From positions 94,077,756-94,141,755 of the forward strand of contig NW_020954590.1 in assembly GCF_900497805.2 (NCBI RefSeq): DNA of 64,000 nucleotides. The letters run 5' to 3'. Positions 21,055 to 32,300 of the stretch are shown piece by piece. Numbering within the stretch: position 1 is the first letter of the stretch; the number at the start of each line of letters is the position of its first letter. The notes under the pieces are model-generated. The model was not told the origin of the DNA. It worked only from the letters and a program-made list of their open reading frames with translations, and made no database searches. This stretch comes from Vombatus ursinus (Eukaryota; Chordata; Mammalia; Diprotodontia; Vombatidae). The position numbers were made by a program, and so were the translations under genes.

Positions 21055-22700
21055 ACAGTGTCCCAGAAAATCTCAATGCAGTTTTAAGCTTTAGTATCTT
21101 AAAACAGCACTAAGACTTTTGGGACATCCAGTATAAACCTGAGCTTTTTTAAAATTACTAACAATAATACTAATAAGCATACTATTCAAAATAAGTTTAA
21201 TTATAGAACCAAATATAGCCATGTGGCCCATCTGCTAAAATGGGTGACCAACTTTTGGCATCTCTGGGATCTTTTGGTGTTCTCTCTTTTCTCAAATTGT
21301 TTTGGGACATTTGGGATTTTATAAAACCCCAAATACGCTTGCCAAAAGCCTTTCCCTCCTTCATATTTGAACACATGGATTTTAAAGGAACTGTAATCCA
21401 TATGTTTCTGACTCATTTACACTTAAATAATAAAAAATGTTATTTTCTAAGAGCTATTTGATGTTCCAAAGTCTTTTGAAGCTTTAAAAAAAGTATATAT
21501 TTTTTAAGGCTCTCCACCCACCCTCCCTGCAACAGGAAACCTAGTTTTGCCAAAAGTAAGTGAACTCAGACACAAAAAAGGTGCAGTTCTTGTTTGAACC
21601 CCCAATATTTAAACTTGGCAAAAGCCATTTGACTTTCCTTATTTGTTATGTTAACTTCAGAACCAGGCAGCATTTTCATCCTTTCACTGGGAAATTCTTA
21701 TCACCAGAGCCATTGTGGTCACTACTAATTCATCCCACACCTTGAAGATCCTCAAGGGGACTCTTTTTTTTTTAGTCTCAAAATGAATTTTAAGTTAGGC
21801 TTTTGGGAGTGAAAAAGAAAAAAAGTTAAATCAAAAGTCATTTTGCTATTTATTAAAAGTCTGAAATATTTTTTTCCTGCAAATCCAACTCTTCTCAAAT
21901 AAACAAATAAACTCCCAAAAGGTATTTGTCTGTGTGACTCCAAGCCAGCTCTAAAGTCTCTTATGCCATTTTGAAAACAAACAAATGTGGCTCCAGACAG
22001 AATATGTGAGTGAAAGGTTCCAATCAGGTGAACAGACAAAGGTATGGTCCTAGAATTTAGGATATTTAGATCTCTAAACTGCTGCTTTGACAGTTCTCAA
22101 ATGATTTGAAGGCTTAAGAAGCACTGACATGACACAGTGCTGTACAAAGGCCAAAAGCCCTCCCCCCACCTTTTTTTAACAAATATTATTTTTTCACCTC
22201 CTCCAAGAAGTTCATCTAGTTGAGTGTGTTTCAATAGCAGCCATAGATATGTTCCTGTTCCTTGCAGAAAATGTTCCTATTAATGGCTTCCATGTGTTGG
22301 CATTGAAGCTGATGTAAAGTTATCTCGGCCACGAAGAGACCGAGATTTTCTTGCTTTTTTTCACTTTGACATGACATTTTTAGTATCATGTCTTTTCCTT
22401 CCATTCAGTTTACAGCTTAATACTCTTGATGTTGTACAATTGATATCAGATTTTTAAGTCTTTCTTGAGAAATTGAATGGAACCCAAGACCCTTCAGATG
22501 AATAATTACCATTGGCCTTATGAGGTATTTCTTGCATCTGTGTCAACTTTGGCAATCTATCTTGTGATACAGTATTTATCTAAAGTGAAGGTATAATTAG
22601 CAAGTGACAAAAATGTTCCATATCCATTAAACTTTTATTTTTTGAGGGGAAGAGGGAGAGAGTGGGACATATCTGTTATTTCACCAGTGTTGAGAATTTT
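21055..22700. other. unassigned 1.6 kb, no gene seen
   Basis: No repeat family recognised and no exon supported. The 95-codon minus frame at 21752-22039 has no motif. This is one of the longest apparently repeat-poor stretches in the window. Confidence 0.4.
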
Positions 22701-22704
22701 TGGT

Positions 22705-23191
22705 GTGGAAATTCTCTCCACCAAAGCACACTAGCAACCCATTTGTTATTTTATGTCCCAGCCCAAGCCCCACCTGGTCATTATTTGGGCCTGATGGCTC
22801 AGAATGAATGTAAATAGCAGCCGTTTCTTTATTGGTCAGAAACCCCGAGGGTCTTCCCCTTCCAGATTTTTTTTACACTAAGTAGAAGAGGACATTCTTT
22901 GCTTCCTTTCTTACCTAGCCTGAATCACTGAATTGGTGTTGCCTTAGTCAAACTGAGACTTAGGAAAGACCTTAGCTTAAAAAGGCCAAAGTCTCCCATT
23001 GCATCCAGGGCCAGGACCATCATCAATTGTCTTGATCTGTATCTTGCCACTGGGCCCAGGTGGCTCTGGAGGAGAAAGTGAGGCTGGTGACTGCACAGCC
23101 CTCCCTCACTTATATCTAATTTACTTGCAAGTCATGACATCAACTTCTGATGTCATGGTCCTCTTCTAGAAGAAAGGACAAACAACAACAA
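22705..23191 (+). mobile_element. RTE-tailed marsupial element (RTESINE1-like)
   Basis: Blocks in order: AGCCCCACCTGGTCATTATT, GTCAGAAACCCCGAGGGTCT, TGGCTCTGGAGGAGAAAGTG, TCATGACATCAACTTCTGAT. It ends in AGGACAAACAACAACAA, the short tandem tail usual for RTE-mobilised copies. The family name is from memory. Confidence 0.75.
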
Positions 23192-23195
23192 TCCT

Positions 23196-23425
23196 TAAAA
23201 AGAATACTGATAGGCTAAATAACTTGCCTATGGTCACATAACAAATATGTTGCCAGTCAATAAATGTTTACTAAAGCACCTACTATTTGCTAGCCATTGT
23301 GCTAAGTGCACAAACAGACAAAATACAGTCCCTGCCCTCAAGGAGCTTACAATCTAATGCTGCTGAAGGTAGTACTTAAATTCTAAGCCTTCTTAAAGTT
23401 AAGGCTGGCCCTCTATCTATTATGC
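23196..23425 (+). repeat. CORE-SINE with a nested repeat
   Basis: An outer SINE (AACTTGCCTATGGTCACATA at left, TATTATGCCACATTGCTTCT at right) is interrupted at about 23251-23361 by a GCACTGTGCTAAGC-family piece (CCTGCCCTCAAGGAGCTTAC). ATGTTGC and ATGCTGC at the joins may be its duplication. Confidence 0.65.
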
Positions 23426-23654
23426 CACATTGCTTCTCATTAAACCAACTCAAAGAAAAAATGTATTACTTTCTCTTTCAGAAATGGAAGGGTCTAATAG
23501 ACATTTGAAAATATCAACCAGATTTCAAGGCTATGGAGGATATCGTAGGTTGCTAGAAAATACAGTTGCATTATTAAATTCAGTGGCTGGGGATATAGCT
23601 ACCTATCAAAGGATCTATGCAATTTGAAGGCTCAGTTTGCTATAGACAAACTAG

Positions 23655-23835
23655 ATATAGTGGTTAAATCAGTCACTGTCATATGATGAAAAAAGCATAA
23701 GACTAAGATTTAAGATTCTGGTATTTTTAATCTCTACTTTGCCATTTATTAGCCTCAATTTACTCATTTACAAAATAGGAGAATTTATGGTAAATGATCT
23801 CCAAGGCATCTTCCAGCACCTCAAGTTTCTGTTTG
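23655..23835 (+). repeat. MIR-type CORE-SINE
   Basis: AAGCATAAGACTAAGATTTA, then CAATTTACTCATTTACAAAA, then GATCTCCAAGGCATCTTCCA. Confidence 0.6.
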
Positions 23836-24049
23836 AAATGAGTAGCATGTGTTAGGGTTGAAAGGGAGAAGGAGAATGTTCCGGTCATCATAGTCAAAAC
23901 AGTTAACAAGAATGTTAGTCCCAATCCAGTAGGCAAGATATCAACTTATTTGAGAGTGTTCAAGGATTTTTCCCAGCCATGGAATCACTTATCTTAGAAT
24001 TCAGAAATCATTGCAATCAAGCTGTAACCGGAACATGTAACTTCCTCTA

Positions 24050-24984
24050 CAATACCCCCAGTGAATGATCAACCAGTTTCGTCTTGATGACCTCCGGTGA
24101 AGATCAACCTATTGTCCTCTGAAGCAGTCTATTCTACTGCTTCAGTAGGAAGTATTTTTTCTTATATTAAGCCTAAATCTGCCTCTATGCATCTTCCATC
24201 CATTATTTCTTGTTCTGTTCTCTGGAGGCATGTAGACCAAATCTAGTCATTCTTCTGCATGTAAGCTGTTCAAACACTTGAAGTGAGCCATCATATTCTT
24301 TCTACCCCATCTTCTCTTCCTATCCACTACCATGCTTCTCTAACCTTATAATCCTTCTTTGCTTTTTCAGGTTTACCAAGCCTAGTTCCTACTACAGCAT
24401 GGTTTTCAGTTCCCTTGCTACTTTAGTCATATTCTTCCAGAGGGCTTCCTGATTTCTAAAATGGGACATCCAGTATTGAACATAAAATGCCAGCCATGGC
24501 TTGATGTGTACAGAATGCAGAATTAATGGAGGAACTATCACCTCCCTTTTGCAGGACCTTCTGAACCTTACCAAATAACACAAGGCCATATTGACACATA
24601 TATGTAATGAAACACCTTTAAATGATACAAAATTCCAGTGATGTGTCTATCAGAAATATCTACATATGATGATAATTCCTTATAGGAAAGGGACCTAAGC
24701 CTATTTCTCCTTAAATACCAGTGTAAGCTGTTTTGGGAATAAGTTGTCTTAAGAGCAACTGAAAGAATGGGTCAGGGAGACCCATAGCTTCATGTTGCAC
24801 TATTGAATCATATTGAACTAACAATCTCCTAAGACTCTCTGATCTTTTCCACACAAATTTCTGTCGATCTACTCACCCACCCCCTGTGATCTTGAATATG
24901 TTCTGTTGACTCCTTGAATCCAAGGACAGGAATATCATAGTCTCACTGGTGCCATCCTTTTGATGTGGGTAGCTGGCATCTTCT
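24050..24984 (-). repeat. CR1/L3 LINE 3' region, interrupted
   Basis: Antisense CR1/L3 blocks: TATTAAGCCTAAATCTGCCT, TTGTTCTGTTCTCTGGAGGC, GTTTTCAGTTCCCTTGCTAC, GAACTATCACCTCCC. It breaks off near 24600, then resumes at about 24790 with TCATATTGAACTAACAATCT. One arm of the inverted repeat lies in the break. Confidence 0.65.
24602..24774 (+). repeat. inverted repeat, left arm (173 bp)
   Basis: Pairs with the reverse complement of 24985-25156 over its full length. The inner end AAGAGCAACTGAAAGAATGG and the centre CAGAAATATCTACATAT are identical. Overall match is about 80-85% by eye. Confidence 0.85.
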
Positions 24985-25156
24985 TGACCCATTCTTTCAG
25001 TTGCTCTTAAAGCAACTTATTTCCAACACAGTTTTTACCAGCATTTAAGGAGAAATAGGCTAAAGGACTTTTCTTATAAGGAATTACTGCTATATGTAGA
25101 TATTTCTGATAGATACTTCATTGGAATTTTGTGCCATTTGAATTGTTTCATTATAT
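24985..25156 (-). repeat. inverted repeat, right arm (172 bp)
   Basis: Partner of 24602-24774. The 210-bp spacer holds a CR1/L3 piece. The two arms may be two opposed copies of one unnamed repeat or an inverted duplication. Confidence 0.85.
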
Positions 25157-25159
25157 GTA

Positions 25160-26755
25160 ATGTTTATATCAAAGAAAGTTTGTGGACGCCTAAGATTCTT
25201 GGATTATGGATGCTTGAACTTTAAAAAAATCTTTGATACTAATGTATATAGTTCCATTTATCTGCATAGGTTTGACATTTCAAGAACACACCAAAAATGA
25301 CTTTCTCAGAGTTTTAAGCAACTGTTAACACTTGAATGATGCTAACACATCAAAAGAACAAGTGTTGACATGGCCAGTCCCAGAAATAGCCAATTCTCTT
25401 CTATTTTTATGCCAACATGACTTCAGATACCTGCCTTTGTCTTTTAGCTTCATGCCTGAAATTCGTTACTTTGATTCATATTTGAAACCAGGAAAGGGGA
25501 AAAAATAAGAACCCTAAGCCAAGTTTAACAGTATTAGGTGATATTGAAACAATTCCCCCAACTGAAGGACAGTCCCTGCCTGGAAGAATACATTCCTGCA
25601 GCACAGACCATAAGGTTCTGGGGAGGTTAATTGTCAAAGCGCTTAGAATCATGGAGCTGCCCCAGGCTTGGTATGTGGCCTTGGACAAGTCACTTGGACC
25701 TCAAGTAGCATTGTAAAAACATCATTTTTATGCCTAGAGTGTGGATGAATTAGAAAAATCTGGATATAATCTCCCATAACAAATATCTGTTGAAAAAGTA
25801 AAGGAAGAAAACACTTGCCAAAATGTCCTTTGGCTTTTACAGAATCGAAAACACTGGGGGGAAGATTTTGACAAGTTTAAAAAAAACATACCAAATAACT
25901 GCACTTTTGCAGTATTAAATAATCTTTCATATGAAACTCTTACTGTCACCTATGACTTTGATAAGTGTTATGAGACTAATATCTACTAGGGTTTATGGAG
26001 CCTCTTTCTCATCCATGGGTTAGACCTATGCCTCTCCTTCTCCCTTTCTCCCCCCTCCAGTGTATTCATTTTCCCTAAAAAAAGAAAAAAGCCATCCCCA
26101 GGACCTGATTGATCCCTACCTTAGGTGACAGAATTTCCTGGCTGTCTTTCACATTATTAACACAACTTCCTGTTACCTAAGGGTATGAAAAGTCCTGCTT
26201 ATGTGAAGTCCTGACTTGGTGGATGGCTAAAGAACACATGAGTCACCACATCTTGCCTTACTGACCAGATGGGTTTCCATGTAGAGATGAGGGGGCTCTT
26301 GCCTATAGAAATTAAGTGCCACTCTATGCTCTATGTTTAAGCTAAGTAAACATCTTTTATTAACTCTTCAGGGACCTAAAAGTGCTTCAAATTTACTCAA
26401 GCATTAACCAGAACTAACAGATTACAGATATCAGACCAATTCATAACAATAGGATATGATTCCCAATCTATAACCTACTTCTTTCCTACAAGTGGCACAT
26501 CACCCAGGTCTTACCTTAAATTCCTTCCCTTCCCCCAGCTTACCCCTCAACTATTTTAAATATTTTTCTTATTTTAATCAAGGAATCTGTCTCATGTCCT
26601 TAGGACCATGTATCTCAGGACCACATTCCTTCCTGGCGTTAATAGTAGCTAATGTTTTACTCATCATAAATAAATATGTGCTATCTATTTCATCAGATCA
26701 TTCTGGAAACCATGCTCAGGGAAGCAACTCTGTGGGTATTTCCAGGACCATGGCA
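25160..26755. other. unassigned 1.6 kb, no gene seen
   Basis: 25630-25700 has a faint SINE-like CCTTGGACAAGTCACTTGGA block. 26000-26420 resembles no repeat I can name. A 157-codon plus frame (26492-26965) runs into the CR1-like inverted segment and is not credible as a gene. Confidence 0.4.
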
Positions 26756-26758
26756 GAC

Positions 26759-26872
26759 CTTCCTCCCCCTGCAAATTTTCTCTTCTTCAGTCTAAGTTCC
26801 TCAATTTCTTCAAGTGATCCTTGTATGACATGGTGTCTTGCCATATTGGACCCCTCTCTGGACATCCAGCTT
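26759..26872 (-). repeat. CR1-like segment X', inverted copy
   Basis: The reverse complement matches 28007-28119 with about five mismatches and a 3-bp indel. The shared unusual block ATTTGCAGGGGGAGG shows the two come from one CR1-like copy, not separate insertions. Confidence 0.85.
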
Positions 26873-26906
26873 AAAAAATATCCTAAAAAATGGCATGATA
26901 AATGGC

Positions 26907-27006
26907 AAGATAAATGTATTTTCACAGGCTGTTATGATGACTTGATAGGCTTGACATCATATTGAATAAATTCTTCATTGTTACTTTGCCTTATTTATAG
27001 TTTATA
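26907..27006 (+). repeat. direct repeat Y, first copy
   Basis: 100 bp matching 27631-27730 with about six mismatches. Includes TTCACAGGCTGTTATGATGA. The family is unknown. Confidence 0.9.
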
Positions 27007-27009
27007 TAT

Positions 27010-27525
27010 ATGAGATATAGTCCATATTAGATGAAAGCTTTGGGAGTAGTCAGGGCCTTTTAAGACTGCTCAAATCCCACTCTTTAGGTCTGTCCATCGC
27101 AAGATTGTCTGGCAGGTCATGTCACAAGGCTGATAAAATGCATATAAGTGGTCAATTCATAAATGTTGCCAAGGTTTTCAATGATAGTATGCCCACTTCT
27201 TGACTGTGCTGGGTATGACAGTGTTTCTCTTAGGCTCAACAGAGATTGCATGTGTCTACAAACACAAGTAGCAAATTCTCCAGGGTAGGCAGAAATAGAG
27301 AATGTATGGGAAAAGAGCAGAGAACAAAGTCAGTGGAAGGCTTCACTATCCACAGGGAAAGGCAGTTGTCTTGAACCCAATAAGACTCAAAGGAGAAAGT
27401 CAAGTTCAGCAAGTTCCTTAGTTTGGCTGGTAAGAAGAAGAACCTCCTACTTCTTAAATAATTAACTCCATAGTTTACATGTTAAAACTCCTAGGAAAGC
27501 TAAAATAGGACAACAGGAGAAGAAG
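27010..27525. other. unassigned between Y copies
   Basis: No recognised repeat or exon in this half kilobase. Confidence 0.4.
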
Positions 27526-27527
27526 GG

Positions 27528-27630
27528 TGATATACTGCAAAAAGAACTGTATTGAAAATCAGATCATAAATTGCTATGTGGCCTCTCTGGGCCTCAGTTT
27601 CTTTAAGTGTAAAAGAAGTTCTCTTATTCT
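27528..27630 (+). repeat. MIR-type CORE-SINE fragment
   Basis: CTATGTGGCCTCTCTGGGCC then TCAGTTTCTTTAAGTGTAAA. It directly abuts the second Y copy. Confidence 0.6.
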
Positions 27631-27730
27631 AAGATAAATGGATTTTCACAGGCTGTTATGATGACTTGACAGGCTTGACATCATATTGAATAAATTCTTC
27701 ATTGTTAATTTGCCTTACTTCTAGCTTATA
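27631..27730 (+). repeat. direct repeat Y, second copy
   Basis: Same orientation as 26907-27006, 0.6 kb downstream. Confidence 0.9.
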
Positions 27731-27737
27731 TGTATAT

Positions 27738-27768
<31 letters not shown>

Positions 27769-27771
27769 TAA
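27728..27771. repeat. (TA)n microsatellite
   Basis: TATATA/CATATA units start within the end of the second Y copy, at a place where the first copy also has a short TATATATATG run. Confidence 0.9.
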
Positions 27772-27772
27772 A

Positions 27773-27860
27773 TTAATCAATGAGTTTCTGTTAAGTGCTT
27801 ATTATATGTGAGGCACTATGTTAAGCTCTGGGGATACAAGTACAAAGAAGTAAGTGAGGC
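27773..27860 (+). repeat. ancient interspersed repeat (GCACTGTGCTAAGC family)
   Basis: TTAAGTGCTTATTATATGTG, then TGTTAAGCTCTGGGGATACA. Confidence 0.65.
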
Positions 27861-28006
27861 ATATTCACAATGATCTTAAATACTAATCCTAATAGTTGGT
27901 ATAGTTACTTTGCTGCTTTCTGCTACAACTGACCAAATCCACAGAAATCTCAATTACTTAGAATGTGATAATTTCTGATAGTCATGCCATTTTCTTGGAC
28001 ATTTCC

Positions 28007-28170
28007 AAGCTGAGTGTCCAGAGAGGTGTCCAGTATGGCAAGACACCATGTCATACAAGGATCACTTGAAGAAATTGAGGAACTTAGACTGGAGAAGAGA
28101 TTTGCAGGGGGAGGAGAGATGATAGCTCTCTTTAAGTATTTGAAGGACCATAATATGGAAAAAGGAATTA
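28007..28170 (+). repeat. CR1/L3 segment X, direct orientation
   Basis: Continues past the duplicated part into GATGATAGCTCTCTTTAAGT and ATTTGAAGGACCATAATATG, which are CR1/L3 3' region blocks. An L1 then interrupts it at 28171. Confidence 0.75.
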
Positions 28171-29222
28171 CTTTTCTTTTTTTAAAATTTTGTTTGGTAT
28201 TTTATTTTTCCCTAATAACATGTAAAAATAAATTTTAACATTTGTTTTTAAAACTTTGAGTTTCAAATTCTCTCTTACTCCCTTCCCACCACCACCCACA
28301 TTGAGAACGCAAGCAATTCAATATACATTATACATATGTAGTCATGCAAAACATGTTTTCATATTAGTCATGTTGTGAAAAAAACTCAAGAAAAATAAAA
28401 TTTAAAAAAGTATGCTTCAATCTGTATTCAGTCACCACCAGTTCTTCCTCTGGGGATGAATAGCATTTTTCATCATAAGACCTTCAGAGTTGTCTTGGAT
28501 CATTGTATTACTAAGAATAACTAAACCATTCACAGGTGATCATCTTACAATAATACTATTACTTTATACACAGTACATGTCTACTTGCTTCAGCTTTTGT
28601 AAGTCTTTCCATGTTTTTTTCTGAGAGTATTCTGCTCATTATTTCTTATAGCACAATAATATTCCATCACGATCACATACCACAATTTGGTCAGCCGTTC
28701 CACAATTTATGGACATACCCTCAATTTCCAATTCTTTGCCACCAGAAGAGAGCTGCTATAAATAATTTTGTACACATAGGTTCTTTTCCTTTTGTCATTT
28801 TAAAATCTCTTTTTGGGTACAGACCTAGTAGTAGTTGCTAGGTCAAAGGGTATGCATGGTTTCATAGCTTTTTGGGCATTCCAAATTGTTTTACAAAATG
28901 GTTGAATCAGGTCACCACTCCACCAACAATGCATTCGTGTCTCATTTTTCCCACATCCCCTCCAACGTTTGTCATTTTCCATTTCTGCGCTATCAGCCAA
29001 TCTAATATGTATGAAGTAGTACTTCAGAATTGTTTTAATTTGCATTTCTCCATTCAATAGCGATTTACAGTGGTTTTTTTTTCATATGGCTATAGATAGT
29101 TTTGATCACTTCATCTGAAAACTGTTCATATCCTTTGATCATTTATCAATTGGGGAATGGCTCTTATTTTTTATAAATGAGGCCTTTATCAGAGAAACTT
29201 GCTTCAAATTTTTTTCACAGTT
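28171..29222 (-). mobile_element. L1 3' portion (ORF2 C-terminus plus 3' UTR)
   Basis: 3' UTR of a distinct subtype (CCTAATAACATGTAAAAATA), then antisense ORF2 C-terminus (TTGCCACCAGAAGAGAGCTG, GGTCAAAGGGTATGCATGG, TTTATCAATTGGGGAATGGC). Recognisable ORF2 stops near 29215, where inter-ORF-like sequence begins. Confidence 0.85.
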
Positions 29223-29620
29223 ATGATTGCTAACCATATTTTCCTCCATTCTATTTTTCCCTTCTGTTTATCCTATTCTCTCTTTCCTTTCACCCTGTTC
29301 CTCCTCAAAAGTGATTTGCTTCTGACTAACCCTTCCCCCAGTGTGCCTTCCCTTCTAACACCCACCCCTCTTTGCTTATTCCCTTCCCCTCCTACTTTCC
29401 TGTAGGGTAAGATACATTTCTATACCCAATTGAGTGTGTATGCTGTTCCTTCTTTGAGCCATTCTGATGACAATAAGGTTCACTCACTCCCTCTCACCTC
29501 CCCCACCTTCCCATCCACTGTAAAAACTTTTTCTTGCCTTTTCTGTGTGATACAATTTGCCCCATTCTATCTTTCCCTTTCTCCCAGTGCATTCCTCTCT
29601 CACCCCTTAATTTTATTTAT
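29223..29620 (-). mobile_element. L1 inter-ORF-like segment joined to ORF2 end
   Basis: Pyrimidine-rich sequence such as CCTCCTCAAAAGTGATTTGC and ATTCTGATGACAATAAGGTT. It has the layout of the L1 inter-ORF stretch seen at 54180-54560. Most of ORF2 would then be missing between it and the 3' portion. Confidence 0.5.
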
Positions 29621-29770
29621 GAAAATCTATCCTATTTTACAGGAAAATAGGGTCAGGAAAGGCATAAGAGAGGGGTGGATGATAGAAGAGAGGGCAGATT
29701 GGGGGAGGGGATAATCAGAAGCAAACACTTTTGAGGAGGCACAGGGTCAAAGGAGAGAATAAAAATGAGG
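29621..29770 (+). mobile_element. inverted copy of the inter-ORF-like segment
   Basis: Reads as the reverse complement of 29271-29423. GCAAACACTTTTGAGGAGGC pairs with the CCTCCTCAAAAGTG block, and the polypurine GATTGGGGGAGGGG pairs with the polypyrimidine run. The two arms flank a spacer of about 197 bp. Confidence 0.75.
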
Positions 29771-29934
29771 GAAATGATTGTTCTTTGATCTTTACAATAC
29801 CATATGACTGAGTTGTTCTTTGTCATTCATTCATTAACTTTCTATTGAGGAAAAGTTATTTTAAGTTCTTTACTTAGATAAATCTGTAGAAAATGACTTT
29901 GTGATTTCATTGATGATGGTAAGTCCCAGTAATT

Positions 29935-30095
29935 CCTTCCACTAATGCTTATTAGCAACTTTTTGACAACGTAGAGTTTTAGAAAGTTGCCTTGGGCACT
30001 GTGAGACTAAGTGATGTCTTTGCCAGTATATGTTAGACAGGACTTGGAACCCAGGCATTCCTTATTCTAAGCTGTAACTAGGTCCCTTTCTACTT
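29935..30095 (+). repeat. CORE-SINE (MAR1/MIR3-like)
   Basis: TAGAGTTTTAGAAAGTTGCC, then GGCACTGTGAGACTAAGTGA, then GGACTTGGAACCCAGGCATT. Confidence 0.6.
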
Positions 30096-30182
30096 CTCCA
30101 TGCGACTTCTAGGATATGACAAATAAATGAATATGATCACTCCATTAGTTATACAATTTAACTAAATGGGCAATTGGTCCTT

Positions 30183-30427
30183 GGGGAAGCTAGGTGGCAC
30201 AGTCAATAGAGGTCCAGGCCTGAAGTCAGGAAGATCTGAATTCAAACCTGCCCTCAGACACTTTCCAGCTATATGACCTTGCGCAAGTCACTCAAATCTC
30301 TTTGCCTCAGTTTCCTGATCTGTAAAATGACCTGGAGAAGGAAATGACAAACCTCTCCAGTATCTTTGCCAAAAAAATTCCAGTTGGGGTCATGAAGAGT
30401 TGGATATAACTGAAATGAATGTCCGCA
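30183..30427 (+). mobile_element. tRNA-headed marsupial SINE, long form
   Basis: GGGAAGCTAGGTGGCACAGT head and CTCCAGTATCTTTGCC body. AATTGGTCCTT (30172-30182) and AATTGGTTCTT (30428-30438) are its duplicated target, one mismatch in 11. Confidence 0.9.
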
Positions 30428-30459
30428 AATTGGTTCTTTCTTTGCTCTTTGCCTATACT

Positions 30460-30650
30460 GTGGCACAGAGAAAGTGGTATTAGATTGGAAGCATCTGGAT
30501 TGAGATCCTGACTCTGCCAGTTGTGAATTGTGTGACTTGAGGCAAGCCATTGAAACTCTCTGATGTCAATTTTCTTATCTATGAAAGGATGGTTTGGGAT
30601 TCATTGCTTTCTCAGGTCACTTGTAGCTCTACATCTATGATGCTTGACTA
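30460..30650 (+). repeat. MIR-type CORE-SINE
   Basis: TGAGATCCTGACTCTGCCAG, then GAATTGTGTGACTTGAGGC, then TTTCTCAGGTCACTTGTAGC. Confidence 0.7.
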
Positions 30651-30654
30651 CTGA

Positions 30655-31385
30655 GTTTGTAGCTCATATATTCGGTTCTTGTTTGAGTGACTAGGACTTG
30701 TATTTGAAGAATGGTAAGACAAACAGAAACCAATCAATTCAAGCTTCAGTGGTTTCTCCAGGTTCCTCAAATGCCAATGTGCATGTTGTATTCCACATTC
30801 TAAGGGCAAGAGAAAACCACAAGCCAGTAACATTTCTTCTCATCTTACAGTTAGATATCCAGTAGGAGACCAGTTTTCCTTGTGGTAGAGGGTGCACTGT
30901 GACGTATAGGACTGAAACTTTGTGGAGGCAGACATTGGCCTTCAGCAAAGCCTTGGCAATATTGACTATTGATCTGGCTCTCTGGAGTCACATTACATGG
31001 CAAACAACCCTTAAATTTTTCACTCACCTGAAGCTGGAGGGCAGTAATTCTTAGGTTCATTACCCTCATCTATAAAATATAGGAATGTAGGAATGTGTGA
31101 GAGTGTTTTCAAAGCCATTTGGACTTTGTGGCCTTGGGATCTATGTGGGCTACCCCACTTTTGCATTTTATGAACCTCTTCCTTTTCCAGTTTATTTTTT
31201 TTGGGGGGGAAACTAGGTAGGTAGATAAGCCTCATTTCTGTCAACAAAGTCAGGGACAGGGAAATACAATTTACTCAGAGGTACTAGACACATATACACT
31301 TTTATCCACATAATGGCTATGACATTTGACTATTCACATCATTACCTAATACACTGTAATTGTCTGCTCAGGTGTGACATCATAG
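30655..31385. other. unassigned, no gene seen
   Basis: Several overlapping 60-75 codon minus frames, none with a recognised motif. No repeat identified. Confidence 0.4.
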
Positions 31386-31389
31386 GTGT

Positions 31390-31760
31390 CAGTCAACAAG
31401 CATTTATTAAATACTAACTCTGTGCTAGGCATTGTGATAAGCACTGGGAATAAAAATATAAGCAAAAATAAAGATAGCCATTGCTGTCAAGGAGCTTACA
31501 TTATAATGGGGAAAGATAATTTATAAAAAAAAGAAGTTGAAAAGGGGAATGAGATAGTTGACCTGTTTGTTCTTCTTAAGTAGAGGTTCTTTGCGAATCT
31601 ACCCAATCAGAAGGAAGGGTCAAAGGGGCAGAAAGTACTTTTGAGGTGTGAATTGCAGGGCAGAAGTGATCTCCTAGGATGAAAAGCTTTCTTTGGAATG
31701 ATGGAGGACTCCAGAACGCAGTAAGGTGAGAAATGAAAGGTAGAGCTTAGTGTCTAGTCA
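31390..31760 (+). repeat. ancient interspersed repeat (GCACTGTGCTAAGC family)
   Basis: CAACAAGCATTTATTAAATA, then GCTAGGCATTGTGATAAGCA, then GTCAAGGAGCTTACATTATA. Confidence 0.65.
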
Positions 31761-32030
31761 CAGGTAGACTCTAGTGTCCATTGATAGTCTAAACTTTTAT
31801 ATAGGCAAGGATGAAACCAGAGATTTTAAAATGATGCCAGACAGAAAGGGATAATTCATACATTGGATGGTAGATTTGGCATCCCAAGAGATCTTGACAA
31901 GATAGAAAGATAGAACTGATCTGATTTTCCTTGATATTTCAATAATTCTTTATTTTTTTAGAATAGGCATTGTCTCCACTACTGCAGATAATAGTCCTGC
32001 TACAGGAGGCAGTGTGAGAAAATGGTAAAA

Positions 32031-32033
<3 letters not shown>

Positions 32034-32074
<41 letters not shown>
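32034..32074. repeat. (TG)n microsatellite
   Basis: About 20 TG units. Confidence 0.95.
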
Positions 32075-32076
<2 letters not shown>

Positions 32077-32094
32077 GAAGTGATAGAATTTACT

Positions 32095-32300
32095 TTATAA
32101 ATAATTTTTGGTCATTGAAAGGTAAAAGCACATGGAATCAGTGGACCTGAATTCAAATCTTACCTTTGATGATTGTCACCTGAGTGACTTTGTCACTTTA
32201 GTCTACCTGAGCCTCTTTCATTGTCCGTAGAATAATGGGATTGGAATAGATAGTCCCAGGTCCCTTTGAACTATAGCTCTGATTCTCTGACCTTAGTAGA
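32095..32300 (+). repeat. MIR-type CORE-SINE
   Basis: GGACCTGAATTCAAATCTTA, then GTCCCAGGTCCCTTTGAACT. Confidence 0.6.

Noticed and set aside
26000-26480. Possible second LTR-like fossil (CTAAGTAAACATC and TTATTAACTC near the end)
   Set aside because: No defined ends, no target duplication and no second copy in the window.
26492-26965. 157-codon plus-strand open frame, the longest in the window
   Set aside because: Its 3' half is the antisense of a CR1-like repeat segment duplicated at 28007, so it is not a host gene.
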